NCBI GenBank assembly: GCA_964411125.1
Contig: CAYPJU010000001.1
Span: forward strand, 62,001 to 126,000
DNA from: JBFIHF01 sp964411125
GTDB taxonomy: Bacteria; Myxococcota_A; Bradymonadia; Bradymonadales; Bradymonadaceae
Reading direction: 5' to 3'
Length of the DNA: 64,000 nt
In this document: one piece after another, positions 48,231-57,064 of the stretch
How positions within the stretch are numbered: the first letter of the stretch is position 1
Layout: every line of letters starts with the position of its first letter
Made by a program: the position numbers and the translations under genes
Notes under the pieces: model-generated
The model's database searches: none
Told to the model about the DNA's origin: nothing
The model's input: the letters and a program-made list of their open reading frames with translations, nothing else

Positions 48231-49146
48231 GCGGTCGCGCGACCAGTGCGTTGATCGTCCCGCGCGCGCCCTCCACCACGAAAGACCACTCGCCGTCTCG
48301 GGCCGCGAGCTGCGTCGAGACGCCGCCGTCGAGGTTCAACGCGGTCGTCGCGTCGGTCGTGACGTGCAGGTAATGGGCGAACGCCCACAGCGGCATGCCG
48401 CGGTCGGAACGCCGGAGCCGGACCCCGTGCGGCGTCTCGACGATGTCGTCGTTCGCCGCGACGGCCACGAACCACACGGCTTCTTCGCCGACCGCCACAC
48501 CGGAGCGTGACGCCGCATCGGCGTCGGGCTTCGCGGTCACGAGCGAGCGCCTCTCGTCGAGAACCCGGTCGATCGATTGGAGCGCCACGAGCGCCTTCGG
48601 TGACCGCTTCCGGTATTCGTCGCGGTGGACGATGGCGGGGCCGTCGGCGTCGACGTAGAAGATTCCGGACCCCCCGCGTTTCGTCCACGGCGAACTCTCG
48701 TGACCACCGCTGACGACCAGCCCCATCGGTCGAAACCCTTCGTCATGCGCCTCATAAAAGCCGCCGTTGATCGTCACCCAGGGCCCTTCGTCGTCGGGGA
48801 GCAGTTCGCTGAAGGCGACTACGTCCGGCGACGCGTTCACGTCGAACTTCGCGTCCGCGTCGAACCGCGCGCGCCACGCCGTACCCTCGGTCTCGCCGAC
48901 GCGCCAGGGCTGTCGCTCGAAGCGCCACCCGGGGCCCTCGCGAAGCACCTCGATCGCAGCGATCCCGACGGGATTTCCGGCGTATTCGATCGGCTCGGCC
49001 GCAGGGCCGGCGTCGCGTGGAGAATCCGTCGGGCTCGTCGGGGCAGGGACGGTGCGAGGGGGCGCGACCGGCGCCGGCGGGGGAGGGGGCTCTGGCTCGC
49101 AGGCGCAGAGCAGCCCAAGAAAGATCGACGCGGCGGAGTTCCTCAT
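48214..49146 (-). CDS. Phosphodiester glycosidase (NAGPA-type) lipoprotein
   Basis: 310 residues from the ATG at 49146 (MRNSAASIFLGLLCAC), which starts a lipoprotein signal; a further upstream start would read through the neighbouring DUF2330 gene. A Pro-rich linker is followed by the phosphodiester glycosidase domain: VTINGGFYEAHDEGFRPMGL, SGIFYVDADGP and ALNLDGGVSTQLAARDGEWS, with the NGGFY and LDGG motifs that mark the family of human uncovering enzyme. The substrate could be a sugar phosphodiester of the envelope. It is 40 bases downstream of DUF2330 gene 1 and may share its transcript. Confidence 0.82.
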   Translation of the reverse strand: MRNSAASIFLGLLCACEPEPPPPPAPVAPPRTVPAPTSPTDSPRDAGPAAEPIEYAGNPVGIAAIEVLREGPGWRFERQPWRVGETEGTAWRARFDADAKFDVNASPDVVAFSELLPDDEGPWVTINGGFYEAHDEGFRPMGLVVSGGHESSPWTKRGGSGIFYVDADGPAIVHRDEYRKRSPKALVALQSIDRVLDERRSLVTAKPDADAASRSGVAVGEEAVWFVAVAANDDIVETPHGVRLRRSDRGMPLWAFAHYLHVTTDATTALNLDGGVSTQLAARDGEWSFVVEGARGTINALVARPLSGSR

Positions 49147-49186
49147 GTCGAGGAAACTGCGCCGCGCCGGACAATGTTCCAGTCGT

Positions 49187-50938
49187 TCAGTTCGAGCGAC
49201 GGCGTCGCAGCCGTCCGATGCCGACGAAACCGAGGAGGGCGAGGAGGCTGAAGCCGCTGGAGCTCCCCGCGACGCTGCACGCGCCGCCGCCACCGACCGG
49301 GCGCTTCTCGAGGGGGTCCGGCACCTTGGCGTTCTCGATCTCGAGCTGCTGCTGGACCGTCGCGTAGTTGTCGCGGACCACCTCGCCTTCGCCGCTCGTC
49401 CCGACTTCGGAGACACGTAGGGTGGCGGGCATCATCGGCCCTTCGCCGATCGGCCACGTGTTCTGGTCCGCGCCGCGGACGACGAGGCCGCTCGGCAGCT
49501 CGACGCGGAACGGAGCCTCCCACTGGTAGTACTGCGAGCTGCACTCGATGATCATGTCAGCGGTGTTGATGTTGCTCTTCGCCGGAAGGTCGGGGTTGAA
49601 GTCGAACGCGGGGTCGCGCGTCATCTCGTTCGCCGACATCGTCGTGTACATTCGCGTCGTGTACTCGCTCGCGTCGAAGAGCTCCTGCGTCTCGATCATC
49701 GGATCGATCATGTACTCCTTCATCGCGTCGACCCACGCCTGCGGGTCGAAGTCGGCGGGGAGTTTCCCGTCGTCGACGAAACACCAGGGGCATTGCATCA
49801 GCTCCATCCGTTCCTCGGCGGAGAGGTTCGGCATCGTCTCGCTGACGACCTGATCGATCCCGTCGAACGCCACCTGGTTGAAGGTGTTCTGGTCGAACAC
49901 CGAGAAGTTGAAGAACGCGTACTCGAGCAGCTCGCTGGCGCGATCGACGGTCCACGTCTCGTTTCGCACGTAGTCCCAGTTGTTCTGGTCGTTCTGCGTC
50001 CAGATCGTGTTCTCGAGTGTCGAGGAATCGTCCGCGTATTCGGTGACGAAGCCCTGACCACTCGCCTCGTTCGCGGCGGCGATCACGACGTCGTTGTAGT
50101 TGGACGTGGGGTTGAACCAGTTCAGGAGCGCGTCGTTGAGCTCCAGCGCCTTGTAGTTGACCGGCACGGCGCGGTCGGAGCCGAGCACCCAGGTCATGAC
50201 CCCCATGTCGTCGGTGGCGGCGACGGCGGTCAGCTTGATCGGGATCATCGGGCGATCGCTGTCGTACGTCAGCTTGATCGGACGGACCGAGCCGCTCTCC
50301 TGCGTCTTCTGGAGGCGAATCGCGAGGAGGTTGAACCCGTCGTCGAGATACGGGCCGATCAGCTCGGGGCCGACGTTCGTGACCTCGTAGTTGTTGTCCT
50401 CGAGCCAGTCGAGGGCGAGCTGCGTCTTGTTGTCCTCGGCGTCGACCTGAATCACCACGTAGTCGTAGGGGCCGGTGTTGCCGCGGGCGAGGACGTTGAC
50501 TCCCCCGCCATTCCCGTCGTCGGCGACAGATCCGTTGTTCGCGCTCTCGGGGGCCGCGGTTGCGTTGTTAGCGAAACGGCGGTTGTCGTCCTGGCGACAT
50601 TCACCTTCCACCGACCGGTTCAGGTTGTACTGGGGGTTCGTGGCGTTCTGCAGCCGCGTGAACGCTGCGTCGGACGACAGACCGACCTCCGGGATACCGG
50701 GAACGGGCAGGAGCCAGCCGAAGCGGTCGGCGGGCCCGGCGTACATGATCTGCACGACCGCGGTCACCGAGTTGTCCGGGTGCTGGGCGAAGACGATGCG
50801 TTCGGCCGCCTGGTTCACCTGATTCGGGCCCGCGCCGGCGCAAAAGAAGCCTCCGCACGCCTCGGCGGCGTCGGAGGTCAGGGTGATCATCGCGCCCGCG
50901 GTGAGGGCTGCGGCATATAGCGGGAGGTTCTTCATCAT
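49187..50938 (-). CDS. DUF2330 protein 1 with MYXO-CTERM-like tail
   Basis: 583 residues from MMKNLPLYAA at 50938. A signal peptide ends before CGGFFCAG, the family's opening Cys pair. Conserved blocks shared with the other four copies: GPADRFGWLLPVPGIPEVGL, NTGPYDYVVIQVD, DDGFNLLAIRLQK, MIPIKLTAVAA, NEASGQGFVTEYA. An Asn/Ala-rich insert lies at about residue 130. A CPWC motif (about 383) is one possible redox or disulfide site. The tail is ACSVAG, a hydrophobic helix (SLLALLGFVGIG) and RLRRRRSN, i.e. the Cys-helix-Arg plan of MYXO-CTERM sorting signals. Of the family function nothing is known to me. It is separated from DUF2330 gene 2 by a terminator. Confidence 0.88.
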   Translation of the reverse strand: MMKNLPLYAAALTAGAMITLTSDAAEACGGFFCAGAGPNQVNQAAERIVFAQHPDNSVTAVVQIMYAGPADRFGWLLPVPGIPEVGLSSDAAFTRLQNATNPQYNLNRSVEGECRQDDNRRFANNATAAPESANNGSVADDGNGGGVNVLARGNTGPYDYVVIQVDAEDNKTQLALDWLEDNNYEVTNVGPELIGPYLDDGFNLLAIRLQKTQESGSVRPIKLTYDSDRPMIPIKLTAVAATDDMGVMTWVLGSDRAVPVNYKALELNDALLNWFNPTSNYNDVVIAAANEASGQGFVTEYADDSSTLENTIWTQNDQNNWDYVRNETWTVDRASELLEYAFFNFSVFDQNTFNQVAFDGIDQVVSETMPNLSAEERMELMQCPWCFVDDGKLPADFDPQAWVDAMKEYMIDPMIETQELFDASEYTTRMYTTMSANEMTRDPAFDFNPDLPAKSNINTADMIIECSSQYYQWEAPFRVELPSGLVVRGADQNTWPIGEGPMMPATLRVSEVGTSGEGEVVRDNYATVQQQLEIENAKVPDPLEKRPVGGGGACSVAGSSSGFSLLALLGFVGIGRLRRRRSN

Positions 50939-51060
50939 GTCTTCACCGTGTTGGTGTGAACGAAGGTTTGGTTGACGACCTGGATCATAGCAATCGTCGT
51001 TCCATCGCGCGAAATCCCGGCGTTCCGAGCACGAAAGGCCGTGAAGGCCAGAATCGACGG

Positions 51061-51100
51061 GCCGAAACGAAACACGGGGTGACGAAGACGTCACCCCGTG
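51061..51100 (-). terminator. Intrinsic terminator after DUF2330 gene 2
   Basis: A perfect 12-base stem (51073-51084 with 51089-51100) with a four-base loop, followed on the minus strand by TTTCGTTT. It lies 48 bases after the stop of DUF2330 gene 2. On the + strand a GATTTTT follows, so it may work both ways. It implies that DUF2330 gene 1 has its own promoter in 50939-51060. Confidence 0.85.
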
Positions 51101-51148
51101 GCTCAGATTTTTGAGGATCGCGGAGCGAAGCCCGCAAATGTCTGAGGA

Positions 51149-53008
51149 TCAGTCGCGGCGGCGGCGAAGCCGTCCAACACCGATGAATCCGAGCAGTCCG
51201 GTCACGCTAAGCGCGGCCGAACCACTCGCGACGGAACAGCCGCCACCACCCTCCACAGGGCGGCCGTCCATCGCAAGCTCTTCGTCTTTCTCGTCGACGA
51301 TGCCGTCGCCGTTGAGATCGTCGTCGAAGTCGACGTCCCCGTCCCCGTCGACGTCGCCCCCGCTCGCCATTCCGCTGCCCGAGCCCTTCGGCACGCGTGC
51401 GTTTTGCTCTTCGAGCTGCTCCTTGACGGTGTCGTAGTTGTCGCGGACGACTTCGGCGTCAGCGTCCGGGCTCTCCTGAGCGACGAGCAGCGTGTAGGGC
51501 ATCATCATGCTCGGCTGCACAGGCCACTGTCCCTGGTTGGCACCGCGCACGACGAGTCCGCTCGGGAGCTCGACGCGGAACGGCGCTTCCCACTGATAGT
51601 AGGTCGGCGAGCACTCGATGATGTAGTCGGCGGTGTTGGTGTTGGAGACATCGCCGAGGGTCGACTTGAACGAGAACGACGGGTCGACCGTCATCTCGTT
51701 GGCGGACATCGTGGTGTAGAGGCGCGTCACGTAGGGAAGGTCGTCGAACAACTCCTGCGTGTCGCGCATCGGACCGACGACGAACTCCTCCATGGCGTCG
51801 AGCCAGACCTGCGGATCGAAGTCCGCGGGGAACGCGGCGTCGTCGGGGAAGCAGTCGGGGCACTGCATCAGACGCTGCCGCTCGTCGGCGGTCAGGTTCG
51901 GGAGCGCCGTGTCGATCACCTGGTCGATCCCGTCGAACGGCTGCTGCATTCCGGTGAACGGGTCGAAGGTCGACAGCGCGATGAAGCTATACCAGAAGAG
52001 ATCGTTCAGCGGCTCCGTCGTCCAGTCCCGGCCCTTGTAGAACGTCCAGTCCGACTCTTCGTCGGCGCGCCATACGACGGCACCGAGCGTCGACGTGTCG
52101 TCGGCGTACTCGGTCACGAATCCCTGTCCGCTCGCCTCGTTGGCGGCGGCGGTGATGACGTCGTTGTAGTTCGACGTCGGGTTGAACCAGTTCAGCAGCG
52201 CGTCGTTGAGCGTGAGCGACTTGTAGTTCAACGGGATCGCGCGGTCCGGTCCGAGCACCCACGTCATCACGCCCATGTCCTGGTTGGCGGCGACCGCGGT
52301 CAGTTTGATCGGGATCATCGGGTGCGACGAGTCGTACGTGAGCCGGATCGGGCGGACCGTCCCGGCGTCGTCCTGCTTCTGCAGCCGGATCGCCAGCAGG
52401 TTGAAGCCGTCGTCCAGGTAATCGGTCAGCAGGTCGGGGCCGACGTTGCCGACTTCGTAATTGTTGTCGGCGAGCCAATCGAGCGCGATTTGCGTCTTGT
52501 TGTCCTCATTGTCCACCTGGATGACTACGTAGTCGTAGGGGCCGGTGTTGCCCTCGGCAAGTACGGTGACACCGTTGTTGGTGCTCGCATTGTTTCCGGA
52601 CGCACCAGCGTCGGCGTTGTTCGCAAAGCCGTCGTTCTCTGCCGTGCCGTTGTTCAGAAATTCTTCGCGGGCGCACTCCCCTTCGACCCGACGATTGAGC
52701 GAGTACTGCGGGTTCGTCGCGTTCTGCAGACGCTGGAATGCCGCGTCCGACGAGAGCCCGACTTCGGGGATCCCGGGAACGGGGAGAAGCCAACCGAAGC
52801 GGTCCGCCGGGCCGTCGTACATGATCTGGACGACCGCGGTGACCGAGCCGTCGGGGTGGTCGGCGAACACGATGCGTTCGGCCGCCTGGTTGACGGTGTT
52901 CTGACCGCCGTCACAGAAGAGACCGCCGCACGCTTCGGCCACGTCGGAATGAAGAGTGACGGCGCTGCTCGCGAGCAGCGCGGCCGCCAGAATGGATGGT
53001 TTGTTCAT
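51149..53008 (-). CDS. DUF2330 protein 2 with EF-hand-like segment and MYXO-CTERM-like tail
   Basis: 619 residues. A signal peptide (ILAAALLASSAVTLHSDVAEA) precedes CGGLFCDG. The shared DUF2330 blocks are all present. The Asn-rich insert carries NNG and NNA triplets. The CxxC site reads CPDC. Between the domain and the tail is an insert, DVDGDGDVDFDDDLNGDGIV, a dockerin or EF-hand-like calcium loop pair also found only in copy 4. The tail is GCSVAS, helix (VTGLLGFIGVG) and RLRRRRD. It is probably exported and held at the cell surface. It is 70 bases downstream of copy 3. Confidence 0.88.
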   Translation of the reverse strand: MNKPSILAAALLASSAVTLHSDVAEACGGLFCDGGQNTVNQAAERIVFADHPDGSVTAVVQIMYDGPADRFGWLLPVPGIPEVGLSSDAAFQRLQNATNPQYSLNRRVEGECAREEFLNNGTAENDGFANNADAGASGNNASTNNGVTVLAEGNTGPYDYVVIQVDNEDNKTQIALDWLADNNYEVGNVGPDLLTDYLDDGFNLLAIRLQKQDDAGTVRPIRLTYDSSHPMIPIKLTAVAANQDMGVMTWVLGPDRAIPLNYKSLTLNDALLNWFNPTSNYNDVITAAANEASGQGFVTEYADDTSTLGAVVWRADEESDWTFYKGRDWTTEPLNDLFWYSFIALSTFDPFTGMQQPFDGIDQVIDTALPNLTADERQRLMQCPDCFPDDAAFPADFDPQVWLDAMEEFVVGPMRDTQELFDDLPYVTRLYTTMSANEMTVDPSFSFKSTLGDVSNTNTADYIIECSPTYYQWEAPFRVELPSGLVVRGANQGQWPVQPSMMMPYTLLVAQESPDADAEVVRDNYDTVKEQLEEQNARVPKGSGSGMASGGDVDGDGDVDFDDDLNGDGIVDEKDEELAMDGRPVEGGGGCSVASGSAALSVTGLLGFIGVGRLRRRRD

Positions 53009-53078
53009 GGATCACCTCGGGTTGTGAAAGTCGTGTACCAAAACGTGCGGTCAGGTCCAAACTGTTGCTCAGGGGCGT

Positions 53079-54848
53079 TCATCGACGCCGTCGTCGTCGC
53101 ACGAGGCCGAAGAGACCGAGCGCGGCCAGCGAGCCGAGTCCGCCTGCCCCACCGGCGGTGGAGCATCCGCCCCCTTCGACCTCGGAGCCGCCGCCGCCGG
53201 GTACGTCCTGGTTGCTGCGCTCGAGCTGCGCGCGAACGGTCTCGAAATTGTCGCGGACAACTTCGGCTTCGCCTTCCGTGTTGTCCTGGGAGATCACGAG
53301 CGTCGACGGCATCATCGCGTTCGCGCTGATGGGCCAGATCCCCTGGTTCCTGCCTCGAACGATCAGACCGCTCGGCAGCTCCACGCGGAACGGGGCCTCC
53401 GACCGCAGGAAATCCGAAGAACACTCGATGACGTAGTCTGCCGTGTGCCGGTTGCTCACCCGTGGCAACGACGGGTTGAAGTCGAACGACGGGTCGACGG
53501 TCATCTCGTTGGCCGACATCGTCGTGTACATCCGGGTCGTGAACGTCGACTCGTCGAACAGGTCCTGCGTCTCACGCATCGGGTCGACGACGAACTCCTC
53601 CATCGAGTCGATCCACGTCTGCACGGAAAAGTCGGCCGGGAACTCGGCGTCGTTCGGGAACGCGTAGGGGTTGTCGACGAATCGTTCGCGGGCTTCGGCG
53701 CTGATGTCGGGCAAGGCGAGGTCGATGACCTGGTCGATCCCGTCGTAGGTTCGCCCCCCCTGAGAGAATCTTCGCAGGGAGGTCTCCAGCAGATCTCCGA
53801 CGTATTCGATCCGCGCTTCGGGGTTCGCGTCGGTTGCGTCCAAGACCCAGGTGGTGGAGGTGACTTCGTCCCACAGCTGTATGTCCCCGGCCGTCCAGAT
53901 GGCGGTCGCGAGGCGTGCGCTGTCGTCGGCGAACTCGGTCACGAAACCCTGGCCGCTGGCCTCGTTCGCGGCGGCCGTGATGACGTCGTCGTAGGTCCGC
54001 CCCGGATTGAACCAGTCGATGAGGGCGTCGTTGAGCACCAGCGACTTGTAGTTGAGGGGAATCGCCCGTTCGGGACCCAGCACCCAGGTCATCACGCCCA
54101 TGTCGTCATTGGCGGCGACGGCCGTGAGCTTGATCGGGATCATCGCGTGGCTCGACTCGTACCGAAGGTGCAACGGTCGGATGGAGCCGGTGTCCTGTGT
54201 CTTCTGAAGGCGAATCGCCAGCAGGTTGAACCCGTCGTCGAGGTAGTCGCCGATCAGGTCGGGCGCGGCGTCGGGCACCTGGTAGTTGTTCTCGTTCATC
54301 CAATCGATCGCGAGCTGTGTCTTGTTCGTCTCGCCGTCGACCTGAATCACGACGTAGTCGTAGGGACCGGTGTTGCCCCGCGCGAGGACGGTCACCCCGC
54401 CGGGCTCGCCGCCGTCGTCGACGCCGTTGTTCCCGGCGCCATTGTTGAATGCCTCCCCGTTGTTGGTGCCATTGTTCTGAGATTTGGGGGTCGCGCACTG
54501 ACCCTCGATCCGGAGGTCGAGGTCGTAGCGAGGGTCCGTCCGACTCTGCAGCCGCGCGAACGCGGCGTCCGACGACAGCCCTACCTCGGGGATCCCAGGC
54601 ACCGGGAGGAGCCACCCGAAACGGTCGGCCGGTCCTTCGTACAGAATCTGAACGACCGCGGAGACGGTCCCATCGCCGTGGTCGGCGAAGATGATGCGCT
54701 CCGCGGACTGGCTGACCGCCACCGAGGAGCTCGTCGGGCCTCCGCCGTCACAGACGAAGCCTCCGCAAGCTTCGGCGACGTTCGTGTGAAAGGTAGCGGC
54801 ACCGCCCACGAGGAGGGCGGCTGCGAATAGATGCCTGGTGCTGGTCAT
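53079..54848 (-). CDS. DUF2330 protein 3 with MYXO-CTERM-like tail
   Basis: 589 residues from MTSTRHLFAAA at 54848; earlier in-frame starts do not make a signal peptide. Begins EACGGFVCDGGG after the signal. The CxxC site of copies 1, 2 and 5 is replaced by DNPYAFPNDAE, so both Cys are gone. There is no calcium insert. A region of about 30 residues near 330-360 (DATDANPEARIEYVGDLL) differs in length from the other copies. Tail: GCSTAG, a hydrophobic helix (GLGSLAALGLFGLV) and RRRRR. It lies 65 bases downstream of copy 4. Confidence 0.87.
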   Translation of the reverse strand: MTSTRHLFAAALLVGGAATFHTNVAEACGGFVCDGGGPTSSSVAVSQSAERIIFADHGDGTVSAVVQILYEGPADRFGWLLPVPGIPEVGLSSDAAFARLQSRTDPRYDLDLRIEGQCATPKSQNNGTNNGEAFNNGAGNNGVDDGGEPGGVTVLARGNTGPYDYVVIQVDGETNKTQLAIDWMNENNYQVPDAAPDLIGDYLDDGFNLLAIRLQKTQDTGSIRPLHLRYESSHAMIPIKLTAVAANDDMGVMTWVLGPERAIPLNYKSLVLNDALIDWFNPGRTYDDVITAAANEASGQGFVTEFADDSARLATAIWTAGDIQLWDEVTSTTWVLDATDANPEARIEYVGDLLETSLRRFSQGGRTYDGIDQVIDLALPDISAEARERFVDNPYAFPNDAEFPADFSVQTWIDSMEEFVVDPMRETQDLFDESTFTTRMYTTMSANEMTVDPSFDFNPSLPRVSNRHTADYVIECSSDFLRSEAPFRVELPSGLIVRGRNQGIWPISANAMMPSTLVISQDNTEGEAEVVRDNFETVRAQLERSNQDVPGGGGSEVEGGGCSTAGGAGGLGSLAALGLFGLVRRRRRR

Positions 54849-54913
54849 GTTTCGTCTCGTCGTCATCGATGATCGCAAGCTTGGTACAAGAAGCTCGGTT
54901 GCGCTGCCCCCAC

Positions 54914-56785
54914 TCACTCCCGGCGGCGCCGTCGTCGCATCCAGAGGAGTCCTACCAGCGGCAACGAGACGAGCGAAGCCGAACCGCCGGCGACCGAGCA
55001 TCCACCGCCCCCCTTCGAGTCTTGTCGTCGATCGCGTTCGTCCACGATCCCGTCCCCGTTGATGTCGTCGTCCCAGTCGACGTCTCCATCTCCGTCGATG
55101 TCGAAGCCGTCGTCGGCGCCGACGCCGGTCCCACCCGGCACCCGGGCGTTCGCTTCGTCCAACAGTTGCTTCACCATGTCGTAGTTGTCGCGCACGACCT
55201 CGCCATCCCCATCGGTCGTCTCCTGCGAGACGAGCAGTGTGAAGGGCATCATCGGTCCCGGAGAGACGGGCCAGTTGCCCTGGTTACGGCCGCGGACGAC
55301 GAGCCCGCTGGGGAGCTCGACGCGGAACGGGGCGGTCCAGGGGAGATAAGCCGGAGAACACTCGATGACGTAGTCGGCCTCGTGCATGTTCGAGACGTCA
55401 TTCAGCTTCGGGTTGAAGTCGAAGGACGGGTCGATCGTCATCTCGTTCGCGGACATCGTCGTGTAGAGACGAGTTGTGTACGCCGAATCCCAGAAGAGCT
55501 CCTGCGTCTCGATCATGGGGTCGATGACGAACTCTTTCATCGCGTCGATCCACGACTGCGGAGCAAAGTCCGACGGAAACTCGGTATCGTCCGGGAACGA
55601 CCGGGGGTCGTCGAGGAGACGCTGCCGGCCAGCGGCGGTCAGGTCGGGAAACGTGAGGTCGATGACCTGATCGAGCCCGTCGTACGGGGTTCTGTTCGCG
55701 AATCCTCCGTTCGTACCGAACCCCGACGTGGCGCCCGAGGTAGAGAGGCTGAGGATGGACAGCTCGAACAGTTCACCGAGCGGCAAACTGTCCCAATCCC
55801 CCGTCTCGATGTACTCCCAGACGGTCTCGTCTGCCCGGGTCCAGATCGTCGACCCGAGCCCCGTGCTGGCCTGCGCGTACTCCGTCACGAAGCCCTGTCC
55901 ACTCGCCTCGTTGGCTGCAGCGATGACGACGTCGTCGTAGTTGAGTCCGGGGTTGAACCAGTTGATCAGTGCATCGTTGAGCACGAGCGACTTGTAGTTG
56001 AGCGGGATGGCTCTCTCGGGACCCAGAACCCAGGTCATTACGCCCATGTCGGCGTTCGCGGCGACCGCAGTCAGTTTGATCGGGATCATCGGGTGATCCG
56101 ACTCGTACCGCAGTCGAATGGGGCGGATCGAGCCGGTGTCCTGCGTCTTCTGAAGGCGGATGGCGAGCAGGTTGAACCCGTCGTCGAGATAGTCCGCGAT
56201 GAGGTCCGGGCCGACGTCTCCTACCGCGTACGCGTTCTCCTCGAGCCAGTCGAGCGCGAGTTGGGTCTTGTCGTTAGCGCCGTCGACCTGGATTACCACG
56301 TAGTCGTACGGTCCCGTGTTACCCCGCGCGAGGACGTTCACTCCGCCGCCATTGGTGCCGTTGTTGGGGGAGAAGCCGGCACTGTTCGTCGTGCCGTTGT
56401 TGAAGGCCGCGCCGTTGTTGGTCGAGCTGAGGAAGCCGCACTCTCCTTCGGTTCGCTGGTTCAGGTTGTACTGCGGGTTGGTTGCGGCCTGCAGTCGGGT
56501 GAACGCGACGTCGGACGACAGCCCGACCTCGGGAACGCCGGGGACCGGCAGGAGCCAGCCGAATCGATCGGCGGGCCCGTCGTAGAGCACCTGCACGACT
56601 GCGGTGACCGTGCCGTCGGGGTGGTCCATGAAGATGATGCGTTCGGCGGCCTGATTGACGGTCGGCGAAGCCCCCGGGCCTCCGCCGTCGCAGAACAGTC
56701 CCCCGCACGCCTCGGCGACGTTCGCGGTGAGAGTGATTGCGGTGCTCGCGCATAACGCGGCCGCAAGAATCGTCGGTTTGAGCAT
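54914..56785 (-). CDS. DUF2330 protein 4 with EF-hand-like segment and MYXO-CTERM-like tail
   Basis: 623 residues. Signal peptide (ILAAALCASTAITLTANVAEA) and CGGLFCDGGG. Closest to copy 2 in its plan: the Asn/Gly insert is NNGAAFNNGTTNSAG and the calcium-site insert is DIDGDGDVDWDDDINGDGIV. Like copy 3 it has lost the CxxC site (LLDDPRSFPDDTE). A Gly/Ser segment (GATSGFGTNGGF) near 355 is specific to it. Tail: GCSVAG, a helix and RRRRRRE. The gap of 279 bases before it suggests its own promoter, and copies 3 and 2 may follow on the same transcript. Confidence 0.87.
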   Translation of the reverse strand: MLKPTILAAALCASTAITLTANVAEACGGLFCDGGGPGASPTVNQAAERIIFMDHPDGTVTAVVQVLYDGPADRFGWLLPVPGVPEVGLSSDVAFTRLQAATNPQYNLNQRTEGECGFLSSTNNGAAFNNGTTNSAGFSPNNGTNGGGVNVLARGNTGPYDYVVIQVDGANDKTQLALDWLEENAYAVGDVGPDLIADYLDDGFNLLAIRLQKTQDTGSIRPIRLRYESDHPMIPIKLTAVAANADMGVMTWVLGPERAIPLNYKSLVLNDALINWFNPGLNYDDVVIAAANEASGQGFVTEYAQASTGLGSTIWTRADETVWEYIETGDWDSLPLGELFELSILSLSTSGATSGFGTNGGFANRTPYDGLDQVIDLTFPDLTAAGRQRLLDDPRSFPDDTEFPSDFAPQSWIDAMKEFVIDPMIETQELFWDSAYTTRLYTTMSANEMTIDPSFDFNPKLNDVSNMHEADYVIECSPAYLPWTAPFRVELPSGLVVRGRNQGNWPVSPGPMMPFTLLVSQETTDGDGEVVRDNYDMVKQLLDEANARVPGGTGVGADDGFDIDGDGDVDWDDDINGDGIVDERDRRQDSKGGGGCSVAGGSASLVSLPLVGLLWMRRRRRRE

Positions 56786-57064
56786 GATCGGTCCCTCGTC
56801 GTTGAATATGTGCGACGAACAGAACGCCGCGGCGACGCGGAGAGCGCGTCGAGGGTCGGTTCGGTCGTCGAACTGTGCGGGCCGACGCTCCGCAAGGACG
56901 GTGCCAATCCTGACAGATCGGGTTTTGGCGTTTTGTTTCAGTGGGTTGTGTCGATCACCCTGAATATGGCAGAGGCGGGGGACGACATTGCTGTCATCCT
57001 CCGCCTCAGAAAACCGTGGGTCAGGAAGGTGGACCCGCGAACTCGAGCGTTCGTCGCGTCGGGG
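56786..57064. other. Intergenic region between DUF2330 genes 5 and 4
   Basis: 279 bases with no supported gene. It is the largest gap within the cluster and probably contains the end of copy 5 transcription and the promoter of copy 4. No clear hairpin was found. Confidence 0.4.
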
